DNA of 17,893 nucleotides from Gemmatimonadota bacterium (GTDB lineage: Bacteria > Gemmatimonadota > Gemmatimonadetes > Longimicrobiales > RSA9): NCBI GenBank assembly GCA_019689775.1, contig JADGGV010000027.1:1-17893 (forward strand), in the 5' to 3' direction. Both the position numbers and the translations under genes were made by a program. Shown here one piece after another: positions 9,598-16,993 of the stretch. Under the pieces are notes generated by a model that saw nothing but the letters and a program-made list of their open reading frames with translations, had not been told where the DNA came from and made no database searches. Positions within the stretch are counted from its first letter, which is position 1. Each line of letters begins with the position of its first letter.

Positions 9598-10198
9598 CGT
9601 CGGCCTCCCGATGCGCCAGGTCCACCGCGCCCGGCCCCGGCATGACGTACGTCTCGATCTTGAAGTCGGCCTGGAGCCGCTGCGCGCCGTCGCGCGTCTT
9701 CTCGTTCGGCCGCGGAATGAGCTTCAGGTCGATCGGCGTGACGATGCGAGGGAGCGAGCCGACGGCGGCGAGGAAGCGGCCGACGCCGTCGTACGCCCCG
9801 TAGACGCTCATCTCGTAGACCTGACGCGTGTACAGCTCGGTGGTGTCCGCGGGCTGCGGCTTCATCGTGGCCAGCTCGACGCCCGACTCCTCGGCGCGGA
9901 GCGTCATCGCGTGGAGCAGCTCGGGCACCTCTTCGGTCTTCGGGACGAGCTGCTCCAGCCGCGCGATCTGCTGCTCGTAGAGCGCGAGCTTCTTCTTCAG
10001 CTCGGCGCCGCTCTTGCCGGCGATGGCACGCGCGGCCGCGTTCTTCGACTCGAGCTGCTCGAGGTGCGCATCCAGCTCCGCGAGCTCGGCGCGCTTCGGT
10101 AGGTAGACGAAGTAGACGTACGCGCCCAGCAGGGCGATCGCGAGGATGCCCAGCAGAACCTGGTCGCGCTGCTTCCGGTCCGACGGCAGGCCGAACAT
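9587..10198 (-). CDS. pilO: Type IV pilus inner-membrane protein PilO
   Basis: Partner of PilN in the inner-membrane alignment complex. The protein has 203 residues, typical in length. A short cytoplasmic N-terminus (MFGLPSDRKQRDQ) precedes one transmembrane helix at about 14-32 (LLGILAIALLGAYVYFVYL). A periplasmic coiled coil follows at about 34-90 (many Leu, Glu and Lys heptads), then a ferredoxin-like PilO domain with LLHAMTLRAEESGVELATMKP, YEMSVYGAYDGVGRFLAAVGSLPRIV and IDLKLIP in the usual order. The start shares one base with the pilN stop (TGATG), with GAGG just upstream. The C-terminus ends in an acidic tail (EADDDS) that is coded in the overlap with pilP. Confidence 0.93.
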   Translation of the reverse strand: MFGLPSDRKQRDQVLLGILAIALLGAYVYFVYLPKRAELAELDAHLEQLESKNAAARAIAGKSGAELKKKLALYEQQIARLEQLVPKTEEVPELLHAMTLRAEESGVELATMKPQPADTTELYTRQVYEMSVYGAYDGVGRFLAAVGSLPRIVTPIDLKLIPRPNEKTRDGAQRLQADFKIETYVMPGPGAVDLAHREADDDS

Positions 10199-10854
10199 CA
10201 GTCCTCGGGCTTGAACAGGGAAACCGTCTCGATCGCGTCCGGAGGCGGGACCTCGTACTGCGCCTCCAGGATGAAGCTGTGGACGAACTTACCCGCCTCC
10301 GTGACGCCCTCGGTGCCGACGAGGGTGACGTTGCGGATGAACGGCGACGCCTCGAGGTCGCGCATGAGCTGCGTGAGCGAGAGGTTGCTGCCGGTGCGCC
10401 CCTCGATGCGGAACGTCGGCGTCGGCTGCGCGGCCGTCGTGTCGGGCTCGACGTAGTAGATGTTCGTGAGCCAGGTGTACGGCGGCAGCGCGCGGCTGAT
10501 CTCGTCGAGGATGTGGGCCCAGACGTAGCGGCCGGCGTCGATCTGCTGGATGAGCTCCAGCTTGCGGGCGATCGTGTCGCGGCGCGCCGTGAGGCGCGCG
10601 TTCGCCTTGATGATCGTGGCGTAGTGAGCGGAGTCCTGTGCCTCGGCGTCGATGCGCAGCTCGAGCTCGGCCTTGCGGCTGCTGGCGCTGTACTGCATCC
10701 AGCCGCCGAGGAGGAGGGCGAGCGCCCAGGCGCCGATCACGAAGGCGAGGCGCCGGTCGAACTCCGGGAGGCGTCCGGGGCGTGGCAGGGCCAGGGACCT
10801 CGTCCGGCGGGAGGGGCGCTTCGTCGCCCCGGGGAGCAGGTTGACCTCGATCAA
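10198..10854 (-). CDS. pilN: Type IV pilus inner-membrane protein PilN, TTG start
   Basis: Bitopic membrane protein that couples cytoplasmic PilM to the periplasmic PilO/PilP complex. The protein has 218 residues. The extreme N-terminus IEVNLLPG carries the conserved INLLP-type motif that binds the PilM groove. A basic cytoplasmic stretch (to about 35), one transmembrane helix (about 36-57), a coiled coil (about 58-105) and a periplasmic ferredoxin-like domain follow. The start codon is TTG at 10854: there is no ATG or GTG that would keep the motif at the N-terminus, and GAGG lies 5 nt upstream. The gap from the pilM stop is 15 nt. TTG may keep PilN synthesis low, which is inference. Confidence 0.92.
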   Translation of the reverse strand: MIEVNLLPGATKRPSRRTRSLALPRPGRLPEFDRRLAFVIGAWALALLLGGWMQYSASSRKAELELRIDAEAQDSAHYATIIKANARLTARRDTIARKLELIQQIDAGRYVWAHILDEISRALPPYTWLTNIYYVEPDTTAAQPTPTFRIEGRTGSNLSLTQLMRDLEASPFIRNVTLVGTEGVTEAGKFVHSFILEAQYEVPPPDAIETVSLFKPED

Positions 10855-10869
10855 GGTTGCCTCGACGGG

Positions 10870-11910
10870 CTACCGGGGTTGGCGCAGGGCCAGGCCTACG
10901 GGCAGCATGAGCATCGGCGCGAACTCGTCGAGCGCCACGTGCTCGAGTACGTCGGGACGGACGCCGATCCGCTGGACCGGGTTGGCCGGCTCAACTCGGA
11001 GGCTCAGCCGCGAGCCGAGCGCGTCGATCAGGCCGGGGATCCGGGCGCCACCGCCCGAGACGAAGACCCGGCTGAGGGACGGGAAGCCCGACTGCGAGAT
11101 CACGAAGGAAGCGGCGCGCTCGACGGCCATGGCGAGCTCGTCGACGCGCTCGGAGACGAACAGCCGCAGGTCGACGGAGCGGTCCCGCCCCTGGATGACG
11201 GTTTCGGCCTGCTCGGCGGTGTAGCCGTGCTCGCGCTGGAGCGCCTCGCGCAGGCGGCGCGAGCCGAATGGGACGTCGCGCACGAGCAGCGGGACGCCAT
11301 CGCCGAGCAGGTTCAGGTTCGTCGTCTCGTGGCCGATGTTGACGAGGCCGACGAGCCCCCGGAGCGCGTCGGGGTGGTTCCACTCGAACGCGTTGTGGAG
11401 CGCGAACGCGTCCACGTCCATGAGCACGGGCGTGACGCCCGCGTCCTGGAGCAGGCTCATGCGGTTCTCGACCAGCTCGCGCTTGGCGGCGACGAGCAGG
11501 ACGGACATCTGCGGCCCGGTCCCGTCCGGATCCAGGATCTGGAAGTCGATCTGCACGTTCTCCATGTCGAAGGGCACGTGCTGCTCGGCCTCCCAGCGGA
11601 CCACCTCGCCCGCGTCCTGCTCGCTCATGCGGTCCATCGGGATCTTCTTGACGATCACGTCATGGCCGCCGACCGCGGCGACGACCTCCGGCCGCTTCAG
11701 CCCGGCGGTCTCGACCACGGACCTGATCGTCTCGGCGACGAGGACGGGGTCCATGACCTCGCCCTCGACGATGGCGTCGGGCACCAGCGAGCTGGTCACC
11801 ACCTTCACGACCTCGGGCTCGGGCTTCGTGTGGTCGATCACCACGAGCTTCACGAAGCCGCTCCCGATGTCGAGACCGGCGGACACCCTGCTTCGGCCAA
11901 AGCGAACCAT
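10870..11910 (-). CDS. pilM: Type IV pilus actin-like ATPase PilM
   Basis: Cytoplasmic actin/FtsA-like protein that binds the PilN N-terminus and anchors the alignment complex. The protein has 346 residues, the usual length. Actin-fold nucleotide motifs are GLDIGSGFVKLVVI (phosphate 1, 12-25), GLVNIGHETTNLNLL (phosphate 2, about 188-202) and SGGGARIPGL (adenosine region, 285-294). The PilM-specific region RWEAEQHVPF is at about 105-114. It is the first gene of pilMNOPQ. A 95-bp gap separates it from the PilX-like gene upstream; only a weak GGAA precedes the ATG, and I see no clear promoter, so it may be read through from the minor-pilin cassette. Confidence 0.95.
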   Translation of the reverse strand: MVRFGRSRVSAGLDIGSGFVKLVVIDHTKPEPEVVKVVTSSLVPDAIVEGEVMDPVLVAETIRSVVETAGLKRPEVVAAVGGHDVIVKKIPMDRMSEQDAGEVVRWEAEQHVPFDMENVQIDFQILDPDGTGPQMSVLLVAAKRELVENRMSLLQDAGVTPVLMDVDAFALHNAFEWNHPDALRGLVGLVNIGHETTNLNLLGDGVPLLVRDVPFGSRRLREALQREHGYTAEQAETVIQGRDRSVDLRLFVSERVDELAMAVERAASFVISQSGFPSLSRVFVSGGGARIPGLIDALGSRLSLRVEPANPVQRIGVRPDVLEHVALDEFAPMLMLPVGLALRQPR

Positions 11911-11946
11911 CGTCGGTTCCAGTCGTGTTGTCGGATCGGAGGATCG

Positions 11947-11971
11947 GCCGGCGGGCGGAAGGCACGCCGGC
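11947..11971. other. Inverted repeat in the gap between cassette 1 and pilM
   Basis: GCCGGCG (11947-11953) and CGCCGGC (11965-11971) form a perfect 7-bp stem around an 11-nt loop in the 95-bp gap 11911-12005. No T tract follows on the minus strand, so a full terminator is unlikely. It may be a processing or stability element that lets pilMNOPQ and the minor pilins be expressed at different levels. Nothing else recognisable is in this gap. Confidence 0.35.
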
Positions 11972-12005
11972 TCGGCTCATCGAGTGGTCGTCGGACGCCT
12001 CGTCG

Positions 12006-13196
12006 TCAGAAGCTGGCGCCCGAGGCGGTCAGGTCCATCCAGGACCGGGCCAGGATCGGGACCGGGTGGCGGACGGCGAGGTTGCTCTCGTTCACGGCCC
12101 GCGCGATCGCACAACTCGAATACTGTACGAGGGAGTTACCGGTGGCGGTATTGTCGCTGTCGATCGATCCGCCGTTGTACGCCATCAGATGGCCGATGAT
12201 GTGGCCGCCGTTCCCCGACGAAAAGAACGATCCCCTTACGATGACAATTCCGAGAAAATCGGCGCCCCCGGTCAAATCGAGATCGCCATCGACCAGGAGA
12301 ATCCCCTGCCCCCTGCCGTTAGCGGAGATCTTGAGGTCGCCGCCGACGTAGATGATCGGCCAGTACCGGAAGCAGGGGTTCGAGCTGTCGTACGGCTCGC
12401 CCCAGTTCGACTGCACGCTCGTGTCGCACTTTCCATTCTTGACGACGGGCCCCTCACCGGTGATGTGCGCGCCGGTGGGGTACGTCTTGTCGGCCATGGC
12501 CTTGAGCTGGTCCCAGGTGAAATCGCCGAACTTGTTGAAGGTGCTGTCCGCGATGGTGGCATCGGTTACCGCCGCACCGATGACATGGTCGGCTTTCTTG
12601 GCCGAGACCGGCGTCGGGTCCTTGCTGTGCACGGCGTCCTTCAGGCCCTCGTCCACGCACCCCTCGCCCGCCCACTCCGACGGGATCTTGTCCTGACCCG
12701 AGAGGGTTGCGTTGCCGCTGACATCCACGCCGGCGTAGCTGGTAATGGCGCTGCCGGTGGGGAAGCTCGCGCCGGCGATCAGGCGGACGACCTGCGCGAG
12801 CGTCCGGCTGCCGCGGACGGGACCGCGGCCGACCGTGCCGGTCGAGATGACCGTGTAGAGCGGCCCCTGTCGGCGAACCTGCACGGTGTAGCTGCCGAGG
12901 GTGGCGCCGTCCGGGAGCTGAACGACGGTGGTGCCGAGGTCATCGACGGCGCCGTCGGCGAGGCCGTCGAAATAGCTGCGCGGCTGGCCGTCGATCGTGT
13001 TGTTCAGCCCGGCCTCGGCGAGGTACATCGCCTCGTCGGAGCGCAGCACGGAGGCGCCGATCGCGCCTTCCTCGCTCCCCGCGTAGAAGGTGCCGGTGAC
13101 GATGGCGCCGACGATGACGAGCGCCAGGAGCGCGCCGGCGAGGGCGAAGCCGTCGCGGGCGGCGGCGGGGCGGTCGTTCGGCTGCGGCGCGGTCAT
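12006..13196 (-). CDS. PilX/GspK-like minor pilin with beta-helix-like C-terminus (cassette 1)
   Basis: Probable tip minor pilin. The protein has 396 residues from the ATG at 13196, chosen because GAGGAG lies 6 nt upstream; an in-frame start at 13217 would overlap the previous gene and lacks this site. A class III-type signal, RDG|FALAGALLALVIVGAIV, has Gly at -1 but no Glu at +5, as is usual for GspK/PilX proteins that sit at the top of the pilus. The region LRSDEAMYLAEAGLNNTI is typical of PilX N-domains. The C-terminal half (about 160-370) has GDL/GQGILLVDGDLDL/GIVIVRGSF repeats suggestive of a right-handed beta-helix, and four cysteines (180, 257, 275, 362) shared with the cassette 2 paralogue. 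Codons here are less GC-rich than the neighbours. The stop is 95 nt before pilM. Confidence 0.8.
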   Translation of the reverse strand: MTAPQPNDRPAAARDGFALAGALLALVIVGAIVTGTFYAGSEEGAIGASVLRSDEAMYLAEAGLNNTIDGQPRSYFDGLADGAVDDLGTTVVQLPDGATLGSYTVQVRRQGPLYTVISTGTVGRGPVRGSRTLAQVVRLIAGASFPTGSAITSYAGVDVSGNATLSGQDKIPSEWAGEGCVDEGLKDAVHSKDPTPVSAKKADHVIGAAVTDATIADSTFNKFGDFTWDQLKAMADKTYPTGAHITGEGPVVKNGKCDTSVQSNWGEPYDSSNPCFRYWPIIYVGGDLKISANGRGQGILLVDGDLDLTGGADFLGIVIVRGSFFSSGNGGHIIGHLMAYNGGSIDSDNTATGNSLVQYSSCAIARAVNESNLAVRHPVPILARSWMDLTASGASF

Positions 13197-13202
13197 ACGA
13201 GG

Positions 13203-13208
13203 CTCCTC
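13203..13208 (-). promoter_or_regulatory. Ribosome binding site fixing the PilX-like start
   Basis: GAGGAG on the minus strand overlaps the stop codon of the upstream PilW-like gene (TGAGGAG) and lies 6 nt before the ATG at 13196. It selects this start over the in-frame alternative at 13217 and implies coupling of the two genes. Confidence 0.75.
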
Positions 13209-14058
13209 AGTTCCCACGGAAGTAGACGTCGGAGGTGAGCGAGTCGACGTAGCTGCCGTTGCGGGGTCGGGCGGCGCCGGGCGTGGACCCGACGATCGTG
13301 ATGCGCATGCGCCGGATGGCGCGGCGGCCGGCGGCCGTGGCCAGGTTCGCGCTCGGGATCAGCGCGTTCAGCGTGTCGTAGTACTGGAGCACGAGCCCGC
13401 GGTCGGCCGGCGAGGCGAGCGGCCCGATGATCGGCTGAAGGTCCGCCGTGTTGCCGAGGCGCCGGCCGAGGTACCATTGGCCGCCGATGGCGAAGTTGCC
13501 GTAGACCACGGGCTCGATCGAGCGGATCGGCGCGCCCGCCGCGAGGTTGGCGCGGACGGAGTCGGCGTCGACCTGGATCCGCTGGACGGTCGAGTTCGGC
13601 CACGCCGAGTTCGAGCAGCTCGTCGAGCCCGTGTCGGTGACCACGGCCGGGCGCCAGGTGTCGTCCGTCATGGACGTGGCGCTCGGGCCGTCGGAGAAGA
13701 CGAGGATCGTGTCCTGCGGCGTGAAGCGGTCGCCCATGGTCCAGACGTCAATCGTGTTCGCCGAGGCGGTCGGATCGCAGACAAAGCCGGTCTTGCGCAT
13801 CGCCTGGACCATCACCGAGTCCGACGTCGCCACCAGGATGTCGCCGCCGCTCGTGCTCACCTCCCGCAGCTCGGCCTGGAGGAGCTGCATCGCGGTGCGG
13901 ATCGTCTGCTGGGTTGCGGTGACCGCGCGCGCCTGGCGCCCGGACTGGTCCTGGAAGACCACGAGCTTGTAGACGCCGGTCAGGATGATGATGACCAGGA
14001 CGGCCACGACCAGGAACTCGACCAGCGTGAAGCCGGGCCTGCGTCCGTTCAGCCTCAT
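13207..14058 (-). CDS. PilW/GspJ-like minor pilin (cassette 1)
   Basis: Minor pseudopilin that would join the initiation complex of the pilus. The protein has 283 residues. The prepilin signal MRLNGRRPG|FTLVEFLVVAVLVII has a 9-residue leader, Gly -1, Phe +1 and Glu +5, followed by the hydrophobic helix. Helix continuation includes TQQTIRTAMQLLQAELREV, typical of GspJ/PilW. A motif DSVMVQAMRKTGFVC is closely matched in the cassette 2 GspJ-like protein. The frame is open up to 14196, but that stretch is out of family; the ATG at 14058 overlaps the PilV-like stop as ATGA. Several cysteines in the globular part could pair. Confidence 0.85.
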   Translation of the reverse strand: MRLNGRRPGFTLVEFLVVAVLVIIILTGVYKLVVFQDQSGRQARAVTATQQTIRTAMQLLQAELREVSTSGGDILVATSDSVMVQAMRKTGFVCDPTASANTIDVWTMGDRFTPQDTILVFSDGPSATSMTDDTWRPAVVTDTGSTSCSNSAWPNSTVQRIQVDADSVRANLAAGAPIRSIEPVVYGNFAIGGQWYLGRRLGNTADLQPIIGPLASPADRGLVLQYYDTLNALIPSANLATAAGRRAIRRMRITIVGSTPGAARPRNGSYVDSLTSDVYFRGN

Positions 14059-14471
14059 CGCATGGGCCGGGCGAAGGTGACGACGAACGTGTCGCGCGCG
14101 GCGGTCTGCCAGCCGGCGCGGTACCCCACGCCCTCGGTGTAGATCGTGATCGTCTTCAGGTCGAAGTCCGGCCCGACGTCCGTGATGTCGTACCACACCT
14201 TGTAGCCCTGCATCGTGATCGGCGTGGAGGCCGGCACGGCCGCGACGGAGTCGAAGCCCGTCCGGTCGGCCATCTTGGCGCGGAGCTGCTCGATCGTGGA
14301 CGCGACGACCGCCGCGCGTCGCGTGTCGACCTTCGTCATGCGGATCCGCGTCATGGCGTACGAGGACATGCCGGCCATGGACAGCAGACCCACGGCCAGC
14401 AGGACGACCGCCACCATCAGCTCGATGAGGCTGAAGCCGTCGCGCGCCCTCGCCACCGTCGCCACCGTCAT
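14055..14471 (-). CDS. PilV/GspI-like minor pilin (cassette 1)
   Basis: Small minor pilin of 138 residues. The prepilin signal MTVATVARARDG|FSLIELMVAVVLLAVG has a 12-residue leader, Gly -1, Phe +1 and Glu +5. The mature helix runs into MSSYAMTRIRMTKVDTRRAAVVASTIEQLR, the usual PilV arrangement, and then a short globular domain with GYKVWYDITDVGPDFDLKTITI. The start at 14471 has AGGTGA upstream and overlaps the preceding FimT-like stop (ATGA); a longer open frame to 14567 is not used. The stop overlaps the PilW-like start in the same way. Confidence 0.85.
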   Translation of the reverse strand: MTVATVARARDGFSLIELMVAVVLLAVGLLSMAGMSSYAMTRIRMTKVDTRRAAVVASTIEQLRAKMADRTGFDSVAAVPASTPITMQGYKVWYDITDVGPDFDLKTITIYTEGVGYRAGWQTAARDTFVVTFARPMR

Positions 14472-14962
14472 GGCGCGTTCACCTGCCCGAGCGGCCGAAC
14501 CTCGGCCGTCGCCGTGTCGATGCCGTTGATGAAGCGGACCGTCTGGGCGGCGCTCGTGGTGCCGCACCCGCTCACGGCGAAGCCGCGCGGCCCGTAGCAG
14601 ACGTGGACCGAGTCCGCCTGCGGGATCGTCGTCTTGAACTCGGCGCCGAAGTCCACCTGGTCGAGGAGCGTATCGCCGGCCGCGTAGCGCGCCGTGATCG
14701 TGCCCCGCCGCGCGCCGGGCGCGAGAACGAGATCGATGCGGGTCCCGCGCTGCACCGCCTGCGAGCGCGCGCGCCGCGCCATCCAGACGAACGTGTTGCG
14801 GGCGCCTGTCGCGCGGCGGTTCGCTTCCGCGCGCCGGAAGCCGAGCACGCTGATCGCGGCCAGGATCGCGATGAAGACGACGACCGTGAGCAGCTCGACG
14901 ACCGTGAACCCCTCACGGTCGCAGCGCAGCCAGCGGGACGTCGGTAGCTCAGCGGTCTTCAC
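14468..14962 (-). CDS. FimT/GspH-like minor pilin (cassette 1)
   Basis: Minor pseudopilin of 164 residues, first gene of cassette 1. The prepilin signal VKTAELPTSRWLRCDREG|FTVVELLTVVVFIAILAAI has Gly -1, Phe +1 and Glu +5. The GspH/FimT helix extension ARNTFVWMARRARSQAVQRGT follows, and the globular part has two cysteines (VCYGPRGFAVSGC) that could form the short loop seen in some minor pilins. I place the start at GTG 14962 (GGAGGA only 3 nt upstream) because the leader length is normal and codon use is GC-rich from here. An ATG at 15010 in the same frame has GGGGAGG 10 nt upstream and is the main alternative; it would give a 34-residue leader. Confidence 0.8.
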   Translation of the reverse strand: MKTAELPTSRWLRCDREGFTVVELLTVVVFIAILAAISVLGFRRAEANRRATGARNTFVWMARRARSQAVQRGTRIDLVLAPGARRGTITARYAAGDTLLDQVDFGAEFKTTIPQADSVHVCYGPRGFAVSGCGTTSAAQTVRFINGIDTATAEVRPLGQVNAP

Positions 14963-15125
14963 GTGTCCTCCACGGGGCGGTCCGGCGCACCGGTCGTGGC
15001 AAGATGCCATAATTCGCGCGCCTCCCCATACGATTTCCGTGCCCCGGACAAATTTCCTGTTTTCCAACGACTTACGCGTCGTCTGCGGCGGCAAAGGACG
15101 CAAAAAGTAGCGGTCCGGGAAAAGT
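14963..15125 (-). promoter_or_regulatory. Intergenic region between the two minor-pilin cassettes, candidate promoter/leader
   Basis: This is the longest gap between genes in the window. The stretch 15001-15120 is about 56 percent GC by hand count, clearly below its surroundings. It holds an inverted repeat CCCGGAC (15043-15049) / GTCCGGG (15113-15119), an inner ACGAC (15067-15071) / GTCGT (15078-15082) hairpin, and, on the minus strand, GGGCACGGAAATCGTA (15044-15029). The last resembles a sigma54 -24/-12 element but has GT rather than GC at -12. I see no good sigma70 pair. A short hairpin GGACcGC/GCGTCC (15096-15116) with a T-rich loop lies after the cassette 2 stop, too weak to call a terminator. 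Confidence 0.4.
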
Positions 15126-16238
15126 CTACTCGTGCGCCGGGAGCCACCACCGCCCCGGCGGACGGAACGGCCGGGCGAGGCCCGGTGCGCGCGTCAGCGC
15201 GCGGACGAGCGGGCAGGCGCGACGGCGCGCCGAGCCATTCCACCGCACGGCGCCGCCGGCGCGAAGCGCGCCGTCGAGCGCGACGCCGCTCGCCGCGGCG
15301 ACGTTCCCCGCCACCAGTATCGGCCCGACGAACGTCGTACCGAAGTCGAGGACCAGGTCGCCGGCGACGACGAGGATGCCCTGCCCGACGCCGCCGGCGA
15401 CGTGGAGGTCGCCGGGGGCGAAGACGAGGGGGGCGTAGTCGGCGCAGGGGGCGGTGGGCGCGGTGGGATCGCCCCAGTTGCCGGGGGCGGTGCGGTCGCA
15501 GCCGGCGGCACCCACGGCGGGCGCGAGCCGGATCGTGCCGCTCTCCGTCCGATCCGCGATCGTGGCGAGGCGCGACCAATCGAGCGGGCCGAGCCCGGTC
15601 GCCCCGGCGAGCGGCGGCGGGCCGACCTCTGCCGGCGGCTCGCCCGCGAGCACGGCGCCGGCGGTGGCGACGAGGGCAGCGGGCGCGGCGACGCGGACGC
15701 CGGGCCTCGCGGCGCCGAAGACGGCCGCGAGGCTGTCCGCGGCGCCGTCGCACCAGGCGGCGGGCCAGGGCGCGGGCGTGGCCGCCGCGTCCGCGCCGTC
15801 GACCATGGCGGTGGCGCCGAGGTCGACGGATGCCGCGGTGATCGCGGCGGGGAACGCCGCGAGCAGCTCGCGGAGCTCGAGCAGGCGGAGCAGGACGCGG
15901 GCGTGGGCGCGAGCGCGGCGGGCGCGGCCGTCGCCTTCGACGGCGATCCAGCCGGGGGCGAGCCGCCGGATCACGGCGCGGCCGGCCGCGTCCGGCCCGT
16001 CGACCAGCTCCGGTCCGGGGAGCGCGGCGGACGGTGGCAGGCCGCGGACGTCGGGCCAGGGCGCGAGGGCGGCCACGCGCGCTGCGGAGGCGGCCAGCAC
16101 GCGGGCGCGCAGCGCGTCCGTCCGCTCCGCGGCGGCGGCGAAGCCCCGGGCCGCGGCGAGGACCGCGCCCGCGGCCGCGAGCGCGAGCACGACGAGCGTC
16201 ACGAGGGCGACGACGAGGGCCATGCCGCGCCGGTTCAT
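15126..16238 (-). CDS. PilX/GspK-like minor pilin with beta-helix-like C-terminus (cassette 2)
   Basis: Paralogue of the cassette 1 PilX-like protein; 370 residues. The N-terminus MNRRG|MALVVALVTLVVLALAAAG has Gly -1, no Glu at +5, and the hydrophobic helix of GspK/PilX proteins. The C-terminal part has the motif C-x6-NWG-[DE]-P-x5-P-C-x2-Y-x-P (Cys247, Cys265), then GDLHVAGGVGQGILVVAGDL and further beta-helix-like turns. Four cysteines (163, 247, 265, 342) correspond to those of the paralogue. The protein is extremely rich in Ala, Arg, Pro and Gly. GGGAG lies 6 nt before the ATG at 16238, which overlaps the preceding stop as ATGA. It is the last gene of cassette 2. Confidence 0.75.
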   Translation of the reverse strand: MNRRGMALVVALVTLVVLALAAAGAVLAAARGFAAAAERTDALRARVLAASAARVAALAPWPDVRGLPPSAALPGPELVDGPDAAGRAVIRRLAPGWIAVEGDGRARRARAHARVLLRLLELRELLAAFPAAITAASVDLGATAMVDGADAAATPAPWPAAWCDGAADSLAAVFGAARPGVRVAAPAALVATAGAVLAGEPPAEVGPPPLAGATGLGPLDWSRLATIADRTESGTIRLAPAVGAAGCDRTAPGNWGDPTAPTAPCADYAPLVFAPGDLHVAGGVGQGILVVAGDLVLDFGTTFVGPILVAGNVAAASGVALDGALRAGGAVRWNGSARRRACPLVRALTRAPGLARPFRPPGRWWLPAHE

Positions 16239-16993
16239 GGCGTGCTCCCGACGCCGGGCGCGACACGGTCGAGGAACGGGACGCGGACCCGCCGTTCCGG
16301 CCGCGCGCTGCCGCGGGCGATCGGCTTGCCGACGAGGCGCGCGGAGACCGCCCACGCGGCCGCCGGGTCGGCCGCGGGCGCGCCCGTGGAGTCGAGCGCC
16401 TCGAGCGCCGTGGCGGGATCGAGCCAGTCTCCGGTGAGCGGCTGCCGCCCCTCGTCGCCGCGCCGGTAGCGGAGCGCGCCGCCGCCGATCGAGTACGCGC
16501 CGCTCTCGAAGACGAGCAGGAGCGCGCCGACCGGCGGCGTGGGGGCGAGGCGCCACTCGAGCAGCTCGCCGGCGTCGGGCGCGCCGCACGCGCCGGTCGG
16601 TGGGCCGCTTGCGCCGAGCGCGACCGCGGGCGCGGGCGGCGCGACCGCGAGCACGGAGTCCTTGTCCGGGTTGGGATCCCGCAGGCCGCGCCAGCGGACG
16701 AGCACGCCGCCGGCCGTGACGCCGCAGACGATGCCGGCGCCGCGGAACGCGCGCAGCGCCACCGAATCCCCGCCGACGGCGCGCAGATCGTCGCCGGGTC
16801 GGAGGCCGCGCAGCTCGCCGCCCAGCACGGCCGCGGTGGTGAGGAGGGCGTCGGCGCGCGCCGCCCGCTCCGCGCGCCGGCCCGCGAGCCGCCCATCCAT
16901 GGCGACGAGGCCGAGCGCCGCGCCGCACGCGAGCACGGCGAGGAGCGTGGCGACGAGCATCTCGAGGAGGGTGAAGCCGCCGCGCGCGGTCAT
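16235..16993 (-). CDS. PilW/GspJ-like minor pilin (cassette 2)
   Basis: Minor pseudopilin of 252 residues. The prepilin signal MTARGG|FTLLEMLVATLLAVLACGAA has a 6-residue leader, Gly -1, Phe +1 and Glu +5. The helix continues into AARADALLTTAAVLGGELRGL, the GspJ pattern. DSVALRAFRGAGIVC matches DSVMVQAMRKTGFVC of the cassette 1 PilW-like protein, direct evidence that the two are paralogues. The globular part has GELLEWRLAP and a segment FESGAYSIGGGALRYRRGDEG. Both ends overlap neighbouring genes by 4 nt (ATGA). Confidence 0.8.
   Translation of the reverse strand: MTARGGFTLLEMLVATLLAVLACGAALGLVAMDGRLAGRRAERAARADALLTTAAVLGGELRGLRPGDDLRAVGGDSVALRAFRGAGIVCGVTAGGVLVRWRGLRDPNPDKDSVLAVAPPAPAVALGASGPPTGACGAPDAGELLEWRLAPTPPVGALLLVFESGAYSIGGGALRYRRGDEGRQPLTGDWLDPATALEALDSTGAPAADPAAAWAVSARLVGKPIARGSARPERRVRVPFLDRVAPGVGSTP

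Noticed and set aside
13207..14196. Longer start for the cassette 1 PilW-like protein (46 extra residues)
   Set aside because: The extra residues are a shadow of the PilV-like gene and would bury the prepilin signal; the ATG at 14058 gives a standard leader.
15096..15116. Short hairpin after cassette 2 as an intrinsic terminator
   Set aside because: The stem is only four pairs plus two after a bulge, and the T-rich part is in the loop rather than after the stem.
15088..15119. Plus-strand sequence with GGCAAA, GGACGCAAA and GTAGCGG, recalling parts of the c-di-GMP-I riboswitch
   Set aside because: The tetraloop hairpin between the first two elements is missing, the order and pairing do not build the known fold, and it would point away from any plus-strand gene into antisense of the PilX-like gene.
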